The notes under the pieces: model-generated
What the model saw: the letters and a program-made list of their open reading frames with translations, nothing else
The model's database searches: none
Told to the model about the DNA's origin: nothing
In this document: positions 25,989-34,699 of the stretch, piece by piece
Layout of the letters: each line of letters opens with the position of its first letter
How positions within the stretch are numbered: position 1 is the first letter of the stretch
DNA from: Candidatus Calescibacterium sp.
Lineage (GTDB): Bacteria; DRYD01
DNA length: 39,321 nucleotides
Assembly: GCA_025057615.1 (NCBI GenBank)
Contig: JANXBF010000011.1
Span: 1-39,321, forward strand
Reading direction: 5' to 3'
Translations under genes and position numbers: made by a program

Positions 25989-27360
25989 AAAATTGGTAGA
26001 CAGTTTTAGTAAAATAGTTAAAAATCTATCTGGAAAAGGCAAAATATCCAAAGAAGAAGTAGAACAAACAATAAGAGAAATAAGAATAGCTCTTTTAGAG
26101 GCAGATGTTCACCTCAATGTGGTAAGGGATTTAACTTTGAAAATAAAAGAAGAAGTAGAAAAATTGGAAACCAGTGAAATTTTTACCCCTTCTCAACTTA
26201 TAATAAGGTCAACAAGAGACAAAATAATGGAAATATTAGGTGGTCAATCAACAAAACTGGAGATAAATAATAGGCCTTCTATTATACTAATGGTTGGTTT
26301 ACAAGGTTCTGGTAAAACTACAACAACTGCAAAACTGGCCAATTACTTCAAGGAGCAGGGCTATAATCCATTAGTTGTTGCAGCCGACTTCAATAGACCA
26401 GCAGCTATTGATCAATTGGTATATCTCTCACAAACAAATTCTATACCTGTAATATTTGACAAAAATTCAAATTCAATTTCAATAATAGAGAGAGCGGTGC
26501 AAGAAGCAAAAGAAAAAGGCTATAATCCAATAATTGTAGACACTGCAGGAAGAATCCATGTAGATCAAGAAGTGTTCGACGAAATCAAAAAAATTAAAAG
26601 CAAATTTGATACTGAACACACAATATTAGTAATAGACTCAATGATAGGACAAGAAGGGGTTAATGTAGCTCAGAAATTTGATGAAAATGTTAATCTCAGT
26701 GGTTTCATAATAACGAAAATGGACGGAGATACAAGAGGCGGAATAGCTCTATCAATAAGGTATATCACAGGTAAACCTTTATACTTTATGGGAGTAGGAG
26801 AAAAAATAACAGATTTAGAAGTATTTCATCCCGATAGAATAGTATCAAGAATACTTGGAATGGGAGATATACTAACCTTTATAGAAAAAATAGAAAAACA
26901 AATAGAAGATGAACAATTAGAAAGAGTAGAAAAGTATCTGGAAGGGGACTTTACTTTTGAAGACTACCTATCATATTTAAAGATGATAAAAAAAATGGGG
27001 GATTTCAAATCAATTCTATCTATGCTTCCACTCAAAATGTTTGGGATAGACCCAATAGCTTTGAGGAATGTAGAGGTTGATCCTAAAACTATAGATAAAA
27101 TAGAAGCAATAATAAATTCCATGACAAAAGAGGAAAGAAAAAAGCCAGATATAATAAACAGTAGTAGAAAAGCAAGAATAGCAAGAGGTAGTGGGACCTC
27201 TATAAAAGAAGTAAACAACCTCATAAAGCACTTCAGAGAAATGAGAAAAGTATTAAAGAAAATGGGTGGAATAGTTAAAAAGGAAAATATACCAGAACTA
27301 AATACACCATTCAAAACATCTAATATCAAAGATATAATGAATATGTTCAGTAAAAAATAA
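25981..27360 (+). CDS. ffh: Signal recognition particle GTPase Ffh (SRP54)
   Basis: 459 aa with an N-terminal helical bundle (1-95), the G domain with GLQGSGKT (106-113), VDTAGR and TKMDGDTRGG, and the M domain (about 300-459) that binds 4.5S RNA and signal peptides (GSGTSIKEVNNLIKHF). Ffh targets nascent membrane proteins to the FtsY receptor. GAGGTGG lies before the start, inside glmM. The ffh-rpsP order is conserved in many bacteria. The 4.5S RNA gene is not in this window. Confidence 0.97.
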   Translation: MFEKLVDSFSKIVKNLSGKGKISKEEVEQTIREIRIALLEADVHLNVVRDLTLKIKEEVEKLETSEIFTPSQLIIRSTRDKIMEILGGQSTKLEINNRPSIILMVGLQGSGKTTTTAKLANYFKEQGYNPLVVAADFNRPAAIDQLVYLSQTNSIPVIFDKNSNSISIIERAVQEAKEKGYNPIIVDTAGRIHVDQEVFDEIKKIKSKFDTEHTILVIDSMIGQEGVNVAQKFDENVNLSGFIITKMDGDTRGGIALSIRYITGKPLYFMGVGEKITDLEVFHPDRIVSRILGMGDILTFIEKIEKQIEDEQLERVEKYLEGDFTFEDYLSYLKMIKKMGDFKSILSMLPLKMFGIDPIALRNVEVDPKTIDKIEAIINSMTKEERKKPDIINSSRKARIARGSGTSIKEVNNLIKHFREMRKVLKKMGGIVKKENIPELNTPFKTSNIKDIMNMFSKK

Positions 27361-27373
27361 GGAGGTAAGTGAA

Positions 27374-27625
27374 ATGTTAAAAATAAGATTATCAAGATAT
27401 GGCCATAGGCACAATCCTTGGTACAGAATAGTCATAGCAGATTCAAAATCAAGGAGAGATGGAAAATATGTTGAAAAAATTGGCTACTATAACCCAAGAA
27501 TGAATCCCAAAATCTTAGAAATAAATCTAGAAAAATTCAAATATTGGGTTAATAAAGGAGCACAACCAACAGAAACCGTAAAAAAATTGATACAAAAGTA
27601 TCAAGAAAAACTACTCAAAAAATAA
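27374..27625 (+). CDS. rpsP: 30S ribosomal protein S16
   Basis: 83 aa, typical size. It starts MLKIRLSRYGHRHNPWYRIV and contains SRRDGKYVEKIGYYNP, the hallmark S16 segment. It is an assembly protein of the 30S body domain. GGAGG lies 8-9 nt before the ATG, 13 bp after ffh. The usual next genes (rimM, trmD, rplS) are missing and efp follows instead. Confidence 0.97.
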   Translation: MLKIRLSRYGHRHNPWYRIVIADSKSRRDGKYVEKIGYYNPRMNPKILEINLEKFKYWVNKGAQPTETVKKLIQKYQEKLLKK

Positions 27626-27649
27626 TATAATTAAAATTGGGAGGACAAT

Positions 27650-28210
27650 ATGCTTATAACACCAAACGATTTCCACAGAGGAGTGGTAATAGAATACGAT
27701 GGTAACCTTTGGCAAGTTGTGGATTATCAACATACTAAAATAGCTCAAGCAAGAGCATTCGTAGCAACAAAAATAAAAAACCTCAGAACTGGTCAAGTAC
27801 TAGAAAAAAAATTTGACAGCGAAGAAAAATTCAAAAGAGCAATAATTGAAACCAAACCTATGCAAGTCCTATACAGAGATTCTGATTTTATCCATCTTAT
27901 GGATAACGAAACATTTGAGCAATACTCTGTTCCACTAAACTTAGTAGAAAAAGAAGTAGGATTTATAAAAGATGGAGATACCGTTAATGTCATGATCTAT
28001 GAAGGTAATCCAATTGGTATAGCACTTCCATCAACTGTAACACTTAAAGTAGAATATACAGAAAAAGCAATAAAAGGTGATAGAGTATCAAGTGTAATGA
28101 AACCAGCAAAATTGGAAACTGGTATAACTGTTAATGTCCCAATATTTATTGATATAGGAGATACCATAATTGTTAACACAGAAACTGGAGAATACATAAG
28201 CAGAGCTTAA
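27650..28210 (+). CDS. efp: Translation elongation factor P with Gln at the loop tip
   Basis: 186 aa with three beta-barrel domains and the C-terminal EF-P signature region (INVPIFIDIGDTI-like, then TGEYISRA). EF-P relieves ribosome stalling at consecutive prolines. The domain I loop reads KIAQARAF (30-37) where E. coli has KPGKGQAF, so the position of the modified Lys34 is Gln33 and both loop glycines are Ala. No epmA, earP or similar modification gene is nearby, and this form may act unmodified. GGGAGG precedes the start. The stop overlaps the dacB start (TAATG). Confidence 0.94.
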   Translation: MLITPNDFHRGVVIEYDGNLWQVVDYQHTKIAQARAFVATKIKNLRTGQVLEKKFDSEEKFKRAIIETKPMQVLYRDSDFIHLMDNETFEQYSVPLNLVEKEVGFIKDGDTVNVMIYEGNPIGIALPSTVTLKVEYTEKAIKGDRVSSVMKPAKLETGITVNVPIFIDIGDTIIVNTETGEYISRA

Positions 28211-29427
28211 TGAATTTTTTAATATTAATTTTCTTATATATATTTTTGATTTATTCAACAACAGTCTACTCTAAAAACATACCAATAACTTTTGATAACA
28301 AAACAAGTATAGCAATATTTGATGTCTATTCAAATGAAATAGTTTTTTTTCATAATGAAAGGTTAAATTTACTTCCAGCTTCAACAATGAAGTTAATAAC
28401 GAGTATTAACGCTTTATCTACTCTAGGACCACTCTATACATTTGATGTTAAAATTCAAAAAGACAATAACAACATAATAATTACTTCTAATTATAACCCA
28501 ACATTAATAGAAGAGATAATCCCTGATCCTTACAATTTTCTTAAACAAGGTATAAAAAACATATTAGAAGCCAATAGTATAAAAATAATAGAAAAAGTCT
28601 ATATAGAAAGCATTTTACCATCATATTTTCCAGAATCTTGGAAAATATATGAAGGAGAACCTTATGCTCCCTACTTATCAACTTTTTCATTTAATCAAAA
28701 TATGATAAAAATTCAGAAAAAGGAAAATAATTTTATTTTATACCCACCTATATTTGAAGAATTAAAAGATTATAGGAAAATTTCCAGTCTGATTTCCAAT
28801 CTTAATGAAATAGACGGTGCTTACTGGTATATATATCCATCAGCAGAAGAATACAACTTAAGAGTAGTAAAAAAAATATTTGAAGAAATGGGATATAAGA
28901 TAGAAGTTGAACTCTTAAAAAATCAAAAATCTCTAAAAACCGAATATTTGGGTTCATTTCCAACATCCACATTAATAGAAGCACTAAAATATCAAAATTA
29001 TTGGAGTGATAACTTCATTTCTCAACAAATTTATAATAAATTGAAATATGAATTCAATATTGATTTTAATCTTCTATATAGAGATTTCAATGTTTTTATT
29101 GATGATGGTTGTGGATTATCAAGAAAGAATAGGGTTTCAACATATTTTCTGGCTTATCTACTTTCTCAATTAGATGATTACGGATTAATTAACTTTCTTT
29201 GCTACACATTACCAGGTTATAATCAAGGAACATTAGAAAAAAGAAACCTCCCATTAACAATAAAAGCTAAAACAGGAACATTAAACGATGTATCTTCCTT
29301 AGCAGGATATATAAAGACAAAGAAAAGTAATTGGTACAGTTTTGCAATAATATACAATGGACCAAATGTTTACAATGCTAAAATAAACGAAGAAAAAATA
29401 CTTAATTACATTTATAACAACTGGTGA
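28210..29427 (+). CDS. dacB: D-alanyl-D-alanine carboxypeptidase/endopeptidase (PBP4, S13 family)
   Basis: 405 aa with a signal peptide (about 1-21). The penicillin-binding catalytic set is in order: SxxK as STMK (Ser58, Lys61), SxN as SDN (266-268) and KTG (354-356). The wide spacing between the first two motifs is the large insert typical of class C PBP4. It trims D-Ala or cuts peptide cross-links in peptidoglycan in the periplasm. It is translationally coupled to efp (TAATG) and to the next gene (GTGA). Confidence 0.9.
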   Translation: MNFLILIFLYIFLIYSTTVYSKNIPITFDNKTSIAIFDVYSNEIVFFHNERLNLLPASTMKLITSINALSTLGPLYTFDVKIQKDNNNIIITSNYNPTLIEEIIPDPYNFLKQGIKNILEANSIKIIEKVYIESILPSYFPESWKIYEGEPYAPYLSTFSFNQNMIKIQKKENNFILYPPIFEELKDYRKISSLISNLNEIDGAYWYIYPSAEEYNLRVVKKIFEEMGYKIEVELLKNQKSLKTEYLGSFPTSTLIEALKYQNYWSDNFISQQIYNKLKYEFNIDFNLLYRDFNVFIDDGCGLSRKNRVSTYFLAYLLSQLDDYGLINFLCYTLPGYNQGTLEKRNLPLTIKAKTGTLNDVSSLAGYIKTKKSNWYSFAIIYNGPNVYNAKINEEKILNYIYNNW

Positions 29428-30317
29428 AAATATCTGTTCAGATTAGTACTTTCAATAGATCAAAAGTTCTTGAAAAAGTCCTACAATCGCTAGATAACCA
29501 AACTTTAGATAAAAATTTATATCAAGTTGTTGTTATAAATGATGGTAGCACAGACAACACAAAAGAAATAGTAAAAACAATCTCAAAACAAGTTTCATAT
29601 GAACTTATACTGATAAATCAGGGAAATCTGGGATTACCAACAGCAAGAAATAAAGGATTAATCAATACCAAACATGAAATAATACTATTCATAGATGATG
29701 ATGTTTTAGCGGACAGGAATTTATTATCCGAACACTACAAAATTCATTCAAAATTTGAAAATGTTGTTGTAAGAGGTTGGGTAAATCATGTAAATGAATT
29801 GAAAATTCCAGATAGACCTAAGTTCAAACTTGCTGATTTCTCAACCTCTTTTTTCTGGACAAGTAATGTATCCGTTAAGAGGGAATATCTAATAAAAGCG
29901 GGTATGTTTTATGAAAAATTTGAAAAGTATGGTTGGGAAGATATCGAAATGGGTTATAAATTGAGAAAATTGGGACTAAAATTGATAGTAAACAATAAGG
30001 CTATAGGATATCATTACAAACCACTACCCGATTTATCAATAGAAAACATCGAAAAAATATTGGAAATAGAAAGAAAAAGGGCAATAAGTGCACAGATATA
30101 TTATAACCTCTATAAAAGTCTAAGAGTTAAACTGGCAATAGGATACTACTTTCCTGCAAAAGATTTCTATTTCTTTTTATCAAATTCACAAATCTATCCA
30201 AAGCTATATGAATATATAAAAAAACAGGGTAATAGTCCTTTTAGACTATTTCTATTTAATCTCTTAAAAAAAATGTACTACTATAAATCTTTGCTTGCAA
30301 ATAGGTATATAGAATAG
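29424..30317 (+). CDS. Family 2 glycosyltransferase, soluble
   Basis: 297 aa starting at GTG, overlapping the dacB stop by 4 nt. The GT-A fold shows VVVINDGSTDNT (Asp40), the metal motif DDD (91-93) and the late acidic motif GWEDIE (170-175), which place it with chain-elongating GT2 enzymes having a C-terminal helper region. It has no membrane segment, so unlike the synthase at 7063-8331 it adds sugars to an acceptor in the cytoplasm. Acceptor and donor are unknown; a cell-envelope glycan is likely given glmM and dacB in the operon. Last gene of the plus-strand operon. Confidence 0.85.
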   Translation: MKISVQISTFNRSKVLEKVLQSLDNQTLDKNLYQVVVINDGSTDNTKEIVKTISKQVSYELILINQGNLGLPTARNKGLINTKHEIILFIDDDVLADRNLLSEHYKIHSKFENVVVRGWVNHVNELKIPDRPKFKLADFSTSFFWTSNVSVKREYLIKAGMFYEKFEKYGWEDIEMGYKLRKLGLKLIVNNKAIGYHYKPLPDLSIENIEKILEIERKRAISAQIYYNLYKSLRVKLAIGYYFPAKDFYFFLSNSQIYPKLYEYIKKQGNSPFRLFLFNLLKKMYYYKSLLANRYIE

Positions 30318-30358
30318 AGATTATTTTATATTTACTTTAGGCGGTTATAATTCTGATG

Positions 30359-30703
30359 TTATTGACTAACAGAATTGACCAGCAACTTAAAAACATCAAA
30401 ATTTTCAACGGCCAAAATTTGCAGATTTTTTCTATCTATTTTTACATTATTTTTATTTAGTAGATTAATAAATTTACTATATGATATACCACAGATCCTG
30501 CATGCTGCGTTTATTCTTTCTATCCACAGTTTTCTGAAATCTCTTTTCTTTTGTCTCCTATCTCTGTGAGCATATTTACCAGCATGCATTAAAGCTTCGT
30601 TGGCTGTTTTGAATCTTCTACTTCTGGCACCTCTATATCCCTTAGCAAGTTTCAATATTTTTTTGTGTGCTTTCTTTTTTATTACAGCTCTTTTAATTCT
30701 CAT
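30359..30703 (-). CDS. rplT: 50S ribosomal protein L20
   Basis: 114 aa, normal size. It contains the L20 core [20 protein letters not shown] and [20 protein letters not shown]. It binds 23S rRNA early in 50S assembly and in E. coli represses its own operon. Here it follows rpsT by 32 bp rather than infC-rpmI, the usual partners. GGGGAG lies before the ATG. The 41-bp gap to the convergent glycosyltransferase gene shows no clear terminator. Confidence 0.97.
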   Translation of the reverse strand: MRIKRAVIKKKAHKKILKLAKGYRGARSRRFKTANEALMHAGKYAHRDRRQKKRDFRKLWIERINAACRICGISYSKFINLLNKNNVKIDRKNLQILAVENFDVFKLLVNSVSQ

Positions 30704-30735
30704 CTTTTATCTCCCCTTTTAGTATTAATCAGTTC

Positions 30736-31071
30736 TTAAACTTTTGTAAGGTTTTGCATATTACCAATATTTTTGTTATAGAATGTGGTTATTCTTGATT
30801 TCTTTCTTGCAGCTTCATTCTTATGAAATACCCCTTTACTAGCAGCTTTATCAACTTCTTTATAAATCTGCTTTAACATTTCCTCAGCTTTGACTTTATT
30901 TTCCTCCGAAAAATTAGATTTTAATCCCAAAACAGCTTTCTTAAAATTTTTTATTAATACTTTAATTTTTTTAGTTATTTGTTTATTCCTTTCTGTTCTA
31001 TTACTTACCTTTCTGAGTAGCTTTCTTTTTTTGAGTTTTCTTTTTTGCTTTTTACTTAACGTCTCAGACAT
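30736..31071 (-). CDS. rpsT: 30S ribosomal protein S20
   Basis: 111 aa, longer than the usual 85-90 because of a basic N-terminal stretch (KKQKRKLKKRKLLRK) and a short C-terminal tail. The S20 core (NRTERNKQITKKIKVLIK and KAASKGVFHKNEAARKKSRI) is clear. It is a three-helix protein of the 30S body. AGGAGGG precedes the start. It sits between citrate synthase and rplT, which is not a common arrangement. Confidence 0.94.
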   Translation of the reverse strand: MSETLSKKQKRKLKKRKLLRKVSNRTERNKQITKKIKVLIKNFKKAVLGLKSNFSEENKVKAEEMLKQIYKEVDKAASKGVFHKNEAARKKSRITTFYNKNIGNMQNLTKV

Positions 31072-31115
31072 TATTTTATCCCTCCTACTTTTTAGGATTC
31101 TACAATTTAATGTAT

Positions 31116-32438
31116 TTACCTCTTTGTTACCATTTCTACTAAATGTTTCAACGTCAAAGATTTAGGTCTTTCGATGGGGAACCCAACAGCTCTTGCCCAG
31201 ATTACTTGAGAAGTCATTCCCATTATTCTTGAAACACCAAACATAACAGTATAAAATTCATGTTCTTTCAGATTATAATGATATAGAACTGCTCCTGAGT
31301 GTCCATCAACATTGGGATAAGGGTCCTTTACTTTACCAGTAGATTTCAGAATATCTGGAACAACTTCATATAGTAACTTAACCATCCTTATAACATCTGA
31401 ATCTAACTTTTTCATATCAACAAAATTTGAAAAGGCGGTATATCTTGGATCAGTGACTCTCAAAACAGCATGTCCAAAACCTGGTATAACCTTACCAGCA
31501 GCAAGATGGTTATGAATATATTCAATTAATTTTTCTTTAGATGGTATACCGTTGAAGAACTTGATTATATTTAAAATCCATCTCAAAGATTCACTACTTG
31601 CGTTTCCATGTAGAGGACCAGCCAAACCACACATCCCACCGGCAACAGAGTAATATATATCAGAAAGAGCAGAACTTATATTAAAACATGTATGAGCACT
31701 AACATTCCCACCTTCATGATCACTATGAAGAATTAGATACAACCTAATTAAGTCAGCAAAATCTTTATCCAAGACGAAATCATCGTTAACGTTTAGCATA
31801 TGAGCAAAATTTGCACCATAATCCATAGTTTCATTGGGCTTAACAAAAACGTCATCTCTATAAGTTCTTCTGTAAATATAAGCAGCTATCACAGGAGCAC
31901 GAGCTATCAAATTAATACAGTCCTCCAACATTGGTCTCCACAAATCTCTTTTGTTCATTCCTTCGTAATAACTCTTAGCGAATACTGATTCCCGCTGCAT
32001 AGCGAGAATAGCCATAGCAAATTGAGTCATTGGATGAGTGTTAGCTGGAGTATTTCTTAAGACTTCTATAACATACTTTGGTAGCCTTTCTCGGATCTTT
32101 ATATACTCCTCTAATTCCTCAACCTCATCACGCGATGGAATCTCACCTGTTAAAAGTAAATACCAAATACCTAAAACATAAGGTAAATCAGAAACTTTTG
32201 GTAAGTAACTCAGTGTTTCAGAAATAGAATAACCTCTAAATTTTATACCTTCATAAGGATCAACAAACGAGGTTTCGCAAATAAGAGAAGGAATATCTCT
32301 CATCCCACCCAAAACTTGAGAAACTTTAATATCAGATATAATCTTTTCTCCGTAGATAGAATTGATATCTTTATATTCTTTTCTCCATCTTTCAACTATA
32401 TCTTCCATTTTTTCAAAAAGGCTAACTTTCAACTTCAT
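31116..32438 (-). CDS. Citrate synthase, mitochondrial (eukaryotic-like) type
   Basis: 440 aa from the ATG at 32438; GGAGG lies 6-7 nt upstream and an ATG at 32459 would overlap mdh. Catalytic residues fall at His277 (GPLHGNA), His323 (PGFGHAVLR) and Asp378 (NVDGHSG), three positions from pig His274, His320 and Asp375. HSDHEGGNVSAHT, LFGVSR-like and ERPKS blocks match the mitochondrial enzyme much better than E. coli GltA. It condenses oxaloacetate and acetyl-CoA. Such enzymes are known in a few bacteria, including Geobacter. It lies 13 bp after mdh, which supplies its substrate. Confidence 0.95.
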   Translation of the reverse strand: MKLKVSLFEKMEDIVERWRKEYKDINSIYGEKIISDIKVSQVLGGMRDIPSLICETSFVDPYEGIKFRGYSISETLSYLPKVSDLPYVLGIWYLLLTGEIPSRDEVEELEEYIKIRERLPKYVIEVLRNTPANTHPMTQFAMAILAMQRESVFAKSYYEGMNKRDLWRPMLEDCINLIARAPVIAAYIYRRTYRDDVFVKPNETMDYGANFAHMLNVNDDFVLDKDFADLIRLYLILHSDHEGGNVSAHTCFNISSALSDIYYSVAGGMCGLAGPLHGNASSESLRWILNIIKFFNGIPSKEKLIEYIHNHLAAGKVIPGFGHAVLRVTDPRYTAFSNFVDMKKLDSDVIRMVKLLYEVVPDILKSTGKVKDPYPNVDGHSGAVLYHYNLKEHEFYTVMFGVSRIMGMTSQVIWARAVGFPIERPKSLTLKHLVEMVTKR

Positions 32439-32451
32439 AATATTCCTCCTT

Positions 32452-33396
32452 CTATACAATGTTCAGTGTATATAATTCTTTACAAAGTTGTTTTATTTTT
32501 TCTGCAGATTTATCTAATTCTTGTTTTTCTGATTGTTCCAAGTTTAATTCAACAATTTTCTCAATTCCATCTTTACCCAATACAACGGGTAAACCCAAGA
32601 CCAAATCTTCATATCCGTATTCCCCTTGACAATACACAGATACTGGTAATATTTGTTTTTTATCGTAGATAATGGACTTTATCATTATGAAAGTGGAAGC
32701 AGCAGGAGCATAGTAGGCAGATCCAGTCTTGAGAAGAGATACTATTTCAGCACCACCATTTCTTGTTCTTTCTATTAACTGTTTCAATTCTTCTTCTCCA
32801 ATTAAGTATCTCAATGGAACTCCAGCAACAGTGGTAAAACTGACTATGGGAACCATAGTATCACCATGACTACCCAGAACAAAAGCATTTATGTTATCCA
32901 TTGAAACATTCAACTTCTCAGAAATGAAGTATTTGAACCTTGCTGAATCAAGAACACCAGCCATACCCATTACTTTAAATCTTGTCCATCCATAATCTTT
33001 TAGAATTTTGTAAGCCAAATAAGTCATGACATCCAAAGGATTGGAAACAACAATTACTATACTACCTGAACAATACTTATAAATATTAGAAACAACTTCT
33101 TTCATTATGTTGGCATTTGTGTTAAGTAAATCTTCTCTTGACATTCCTGGTTTTCTTGCAATACCAGCTGTTATAACAACTATATCACTATCTTTTATAT
33201 CTTCATAACTATTACTTCCCTTAACAGTTATGTCTGAATTGAATACAGAAAGCATTTGCATCATATCTAAGGCTTTACCTTTTGGCATGTCTTGAATTAC
33301 ATCAACCATAACAACATCAGCAAGTTCATTCATAGCTATTAATGACGCTAATGTTGCTCCAACATTTCCAGCACCAATTATACTGATCTTTTTCAT
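32452..33396 (-). CDS. mdh: Malate dehydrogenase (LDH-like)
   Basis: 314 aa. The Rossmann motif GAGNVG (8-13) and Asp32 in the MVDV strand point to NAD. The substrate loop IARKPGMSR has Arg81 where lactate dehydrogenases have Gln, so malate/oxaloacetate is the likely substrate. The catalytic pair is Asp150 (in LDSARFK, with Arg153) and His177 (GSHGD). It interconverts malate and oxaloacetate in the TCA cycle. GAGAGGGG precedes the ATG, just after a predicted pseudoknot at 33415-33450 that could control its translation. Confidence 0.95.
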   Translation of the reverse strand: MKKISIIGAGNVGATLASLIAMNELADVVMVDVIQDMPKGKALDMMQMLSVFNSDITVKGSNSYEDIKDSDIVVITAGIARKPGMSREDLLNTNANIMKEVVSNIYKYCSGSIVIVVSNPLDVMTYLAYKILKDYGWTRFKVMGMAGVLDSARFKYFISEKLNVSMDNINAFVLGSHGDTMVPIVSFTTVAGVPLRYLIGEEELKQLIERTRNGGAEIVSLLKTGSAYYAPAASTFIMIKSIIYDKKQILPVSVYCQGEYGYEDLVLGLPVVLGKDGIEKIVELNLEQSEKQELDKSAEKIKQLCKELYTLNIV

Positions 33397-33414
33397 AACA
33401 TACCCCTCTCATTT

Positions 33415-33450
33415 TCTGGGACATTTTTATCCCGCATTCCCAGAAAGCGG
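33415..33450 (-). promoter_or_regulatory. H-type pseudoknot motif (copy B) upstream of mdh
   Basis: On the minus strand CCGC (33450-33447) pairs with GCGG (33435-33432), and TCTGGGA (33444-33438) pairs with TCCCAGA (33421-33415). The stems are interleaved, with a 2-nt first loop and an A-rich third loop (GATAAAAATG). It ends 5 nt before the mdh ribosome-binding site. Compared with copy A at 15495-15532, the outer sequence (CCGCTT, ATG-GCGG, ATA.AAA) is kept, while two pairs in stem 2 differ in both partners. Riboswitch, protein-binding or stability roles are all possible. Confidence 0.5.
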
Positions 33451-33465
33451 TAATATCTCAAATAT

Positions 33466-34683
33466 TCATAAAAGTTTAGTAAACTCCAGATATCTCTGCT
33501 CCAAATTTTTGTCACTAATAATAGAAATTAGGTAATCAGTAAACTCTTTAGTAGTAGCTCCGTCGCTTCTACCAGTAACAGAAACTTTTTTTTCAAACTG
33601 AAGAGCTATATCCAAAGCCATATCTATTCTCTTTGATAAATCATTAAGTCCAATATACTCCAGCATCATTGAGGAAGCTTTGATAATACTGGATGGATCA
33701 GCATAATGGTGTCTATTTTCTTCAACCATTCTTGGGGCGCTACCATGTATAGCTTCAAACATAGCATATTTAGTTCCAATATTAGCTGAGCCAGCTGTGC
33801 CAACGCCACCCTGAATCTCGGCAGCTTCATCAGTAAGAATATCCCCAAACAAATTGGGCAGTACAAAAACTTGAAATTCATTCCTTCTTTTCTTATCAAG
33901 CAATTTGGCTGTTATAATGTCAATGAACCAATCATCAGCCTGTATTTCAGGATATTCCTTTGCAACATCATAAAAAACCTTCAAAAATATACCATCTGTG
34001 ACTTTTATAACATTCGCCTTATTTACAGCGGTTACTCTATTAAAACCATTGTTTTTAGCATATTCAAAAGCCATCTTTATTATCCTATAGCTACCAAAAT
34101 AACTGATAACTCTAAAATCTATACCGAACACGCTTTCGAATTCAATACCTTGCGAACCCAAAGTATATAAATCTTCGGTGTTTTCTCTGAAAAAAATCCA
34201 ATTTATTTTTTCTTGAGGAACCCTAACAGGTCTAACATTAGCAAACAAATCTAAAATTTTTCTAAGTGTAACGTTTGCACTTTCTATGTTGGGAACACCT
34301 ATACCAGCCTTTGGTGTAGTCGTTGGTCCCTTTAATAAAACATTACACTCCAATATTTTTTGTAAAACATCTTCAGGAACAGACTTCATCTCTCTTATTC
34401 TTCTTTCTATAGTAAGTCCTTCTATATCTTGAAAAATGAGATTACCTTTTTCTATCTCTTCTTTAAGTAAAAAATTGAGAAATCTCTTTGTTTCTTTTAC
34501 GATATATGGTCCTATTCCATCTCCACCAATAAAACCTATTTTTATTGGTCTTAATTTGGTGAAGTCTATAAACTCTCGATTAGTTCCTATTTTTTCTATT
34601 CTTTCAAATTGTTGGATCACAAGATTTTCAAAATACTTTTTTGCTTCTTCTATTGAGTCATTTGAAGGTTTTAGGATTTTCAT
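33466..34683 (-). CDS. icd: Isocitrate dehydrogenase
   Basis: 405 aa of the isocitrate/isopropylmalate dehydrogenase family. The substrate motif NIESANVTLRK matches the SxNxxLR of Icd, and the metal-binding region LPNLFGDILTDEAAEIQGG and HGSAP follow. An N-terminal extension of about 45 residues precedes the first strand (KIGFIGGDGIGP). The coenzyme region after HGSAP reads RMVEENRHHYADP, which matches neither the classic NADP nor NAD pattern, so specificity is open. It oxidises isocitrate to 2-oxoglutarate. Homoisocitrate or isopropylmalate activity is less likely given mdh and citrate synthase next in the operon. Confidence 0.88.
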   Translation of the reverse strand: MKILKPSNDSIEEAKKYFENLVIQQFERIEKIGTNREFIDFTKLRPIKIGFIGGDGIGPYIVKETKRFLNFLLKEEIEKGNLIFQDIEGLTIERRIREMKSVPEDVLQKILECNVLLKGPTTTPKAGIGVPNIESANVTLRKILDLFANVRPVRVPQEKINWIFFRENTEDLYTLGSQGIEFESVFGIDFRVISYFGSYRIIKMAFEYAKNNGFNRVTAVNKANVIKVTDGIFLKVFYDVAKEYPEIQADDWFIDIITAKLLDKKRRNEFQVFVLPNLFGDILTDEAAEIQGGVGTAGSANIGTKYAMFEAIHGSAPRMVEENRHHYADPSSIIKASSMMLEYIGLNDLSKRIDMALDIALQFEKKVSVTGRSDGATTKEFTDYLISIISDKNLEQRYLEFTKLL

Positions 34684-34699
34684 CTACACCTCCAAATAA

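Noticed and set aside
30318-30358. Terminator between the convergent glycosyltransferase and rplT genes
   Set aside because: No stable GC-containing stem followed by a T-run could be found in these 41 bp.
33415-33450. Known preQ1-I or SAM-II riboswitch
   Set aside because: The pseudoknot layout and A-rich loop are similar, but the conserved ligand-binding sequences of those classes are absent and the downstream genes do not fit.
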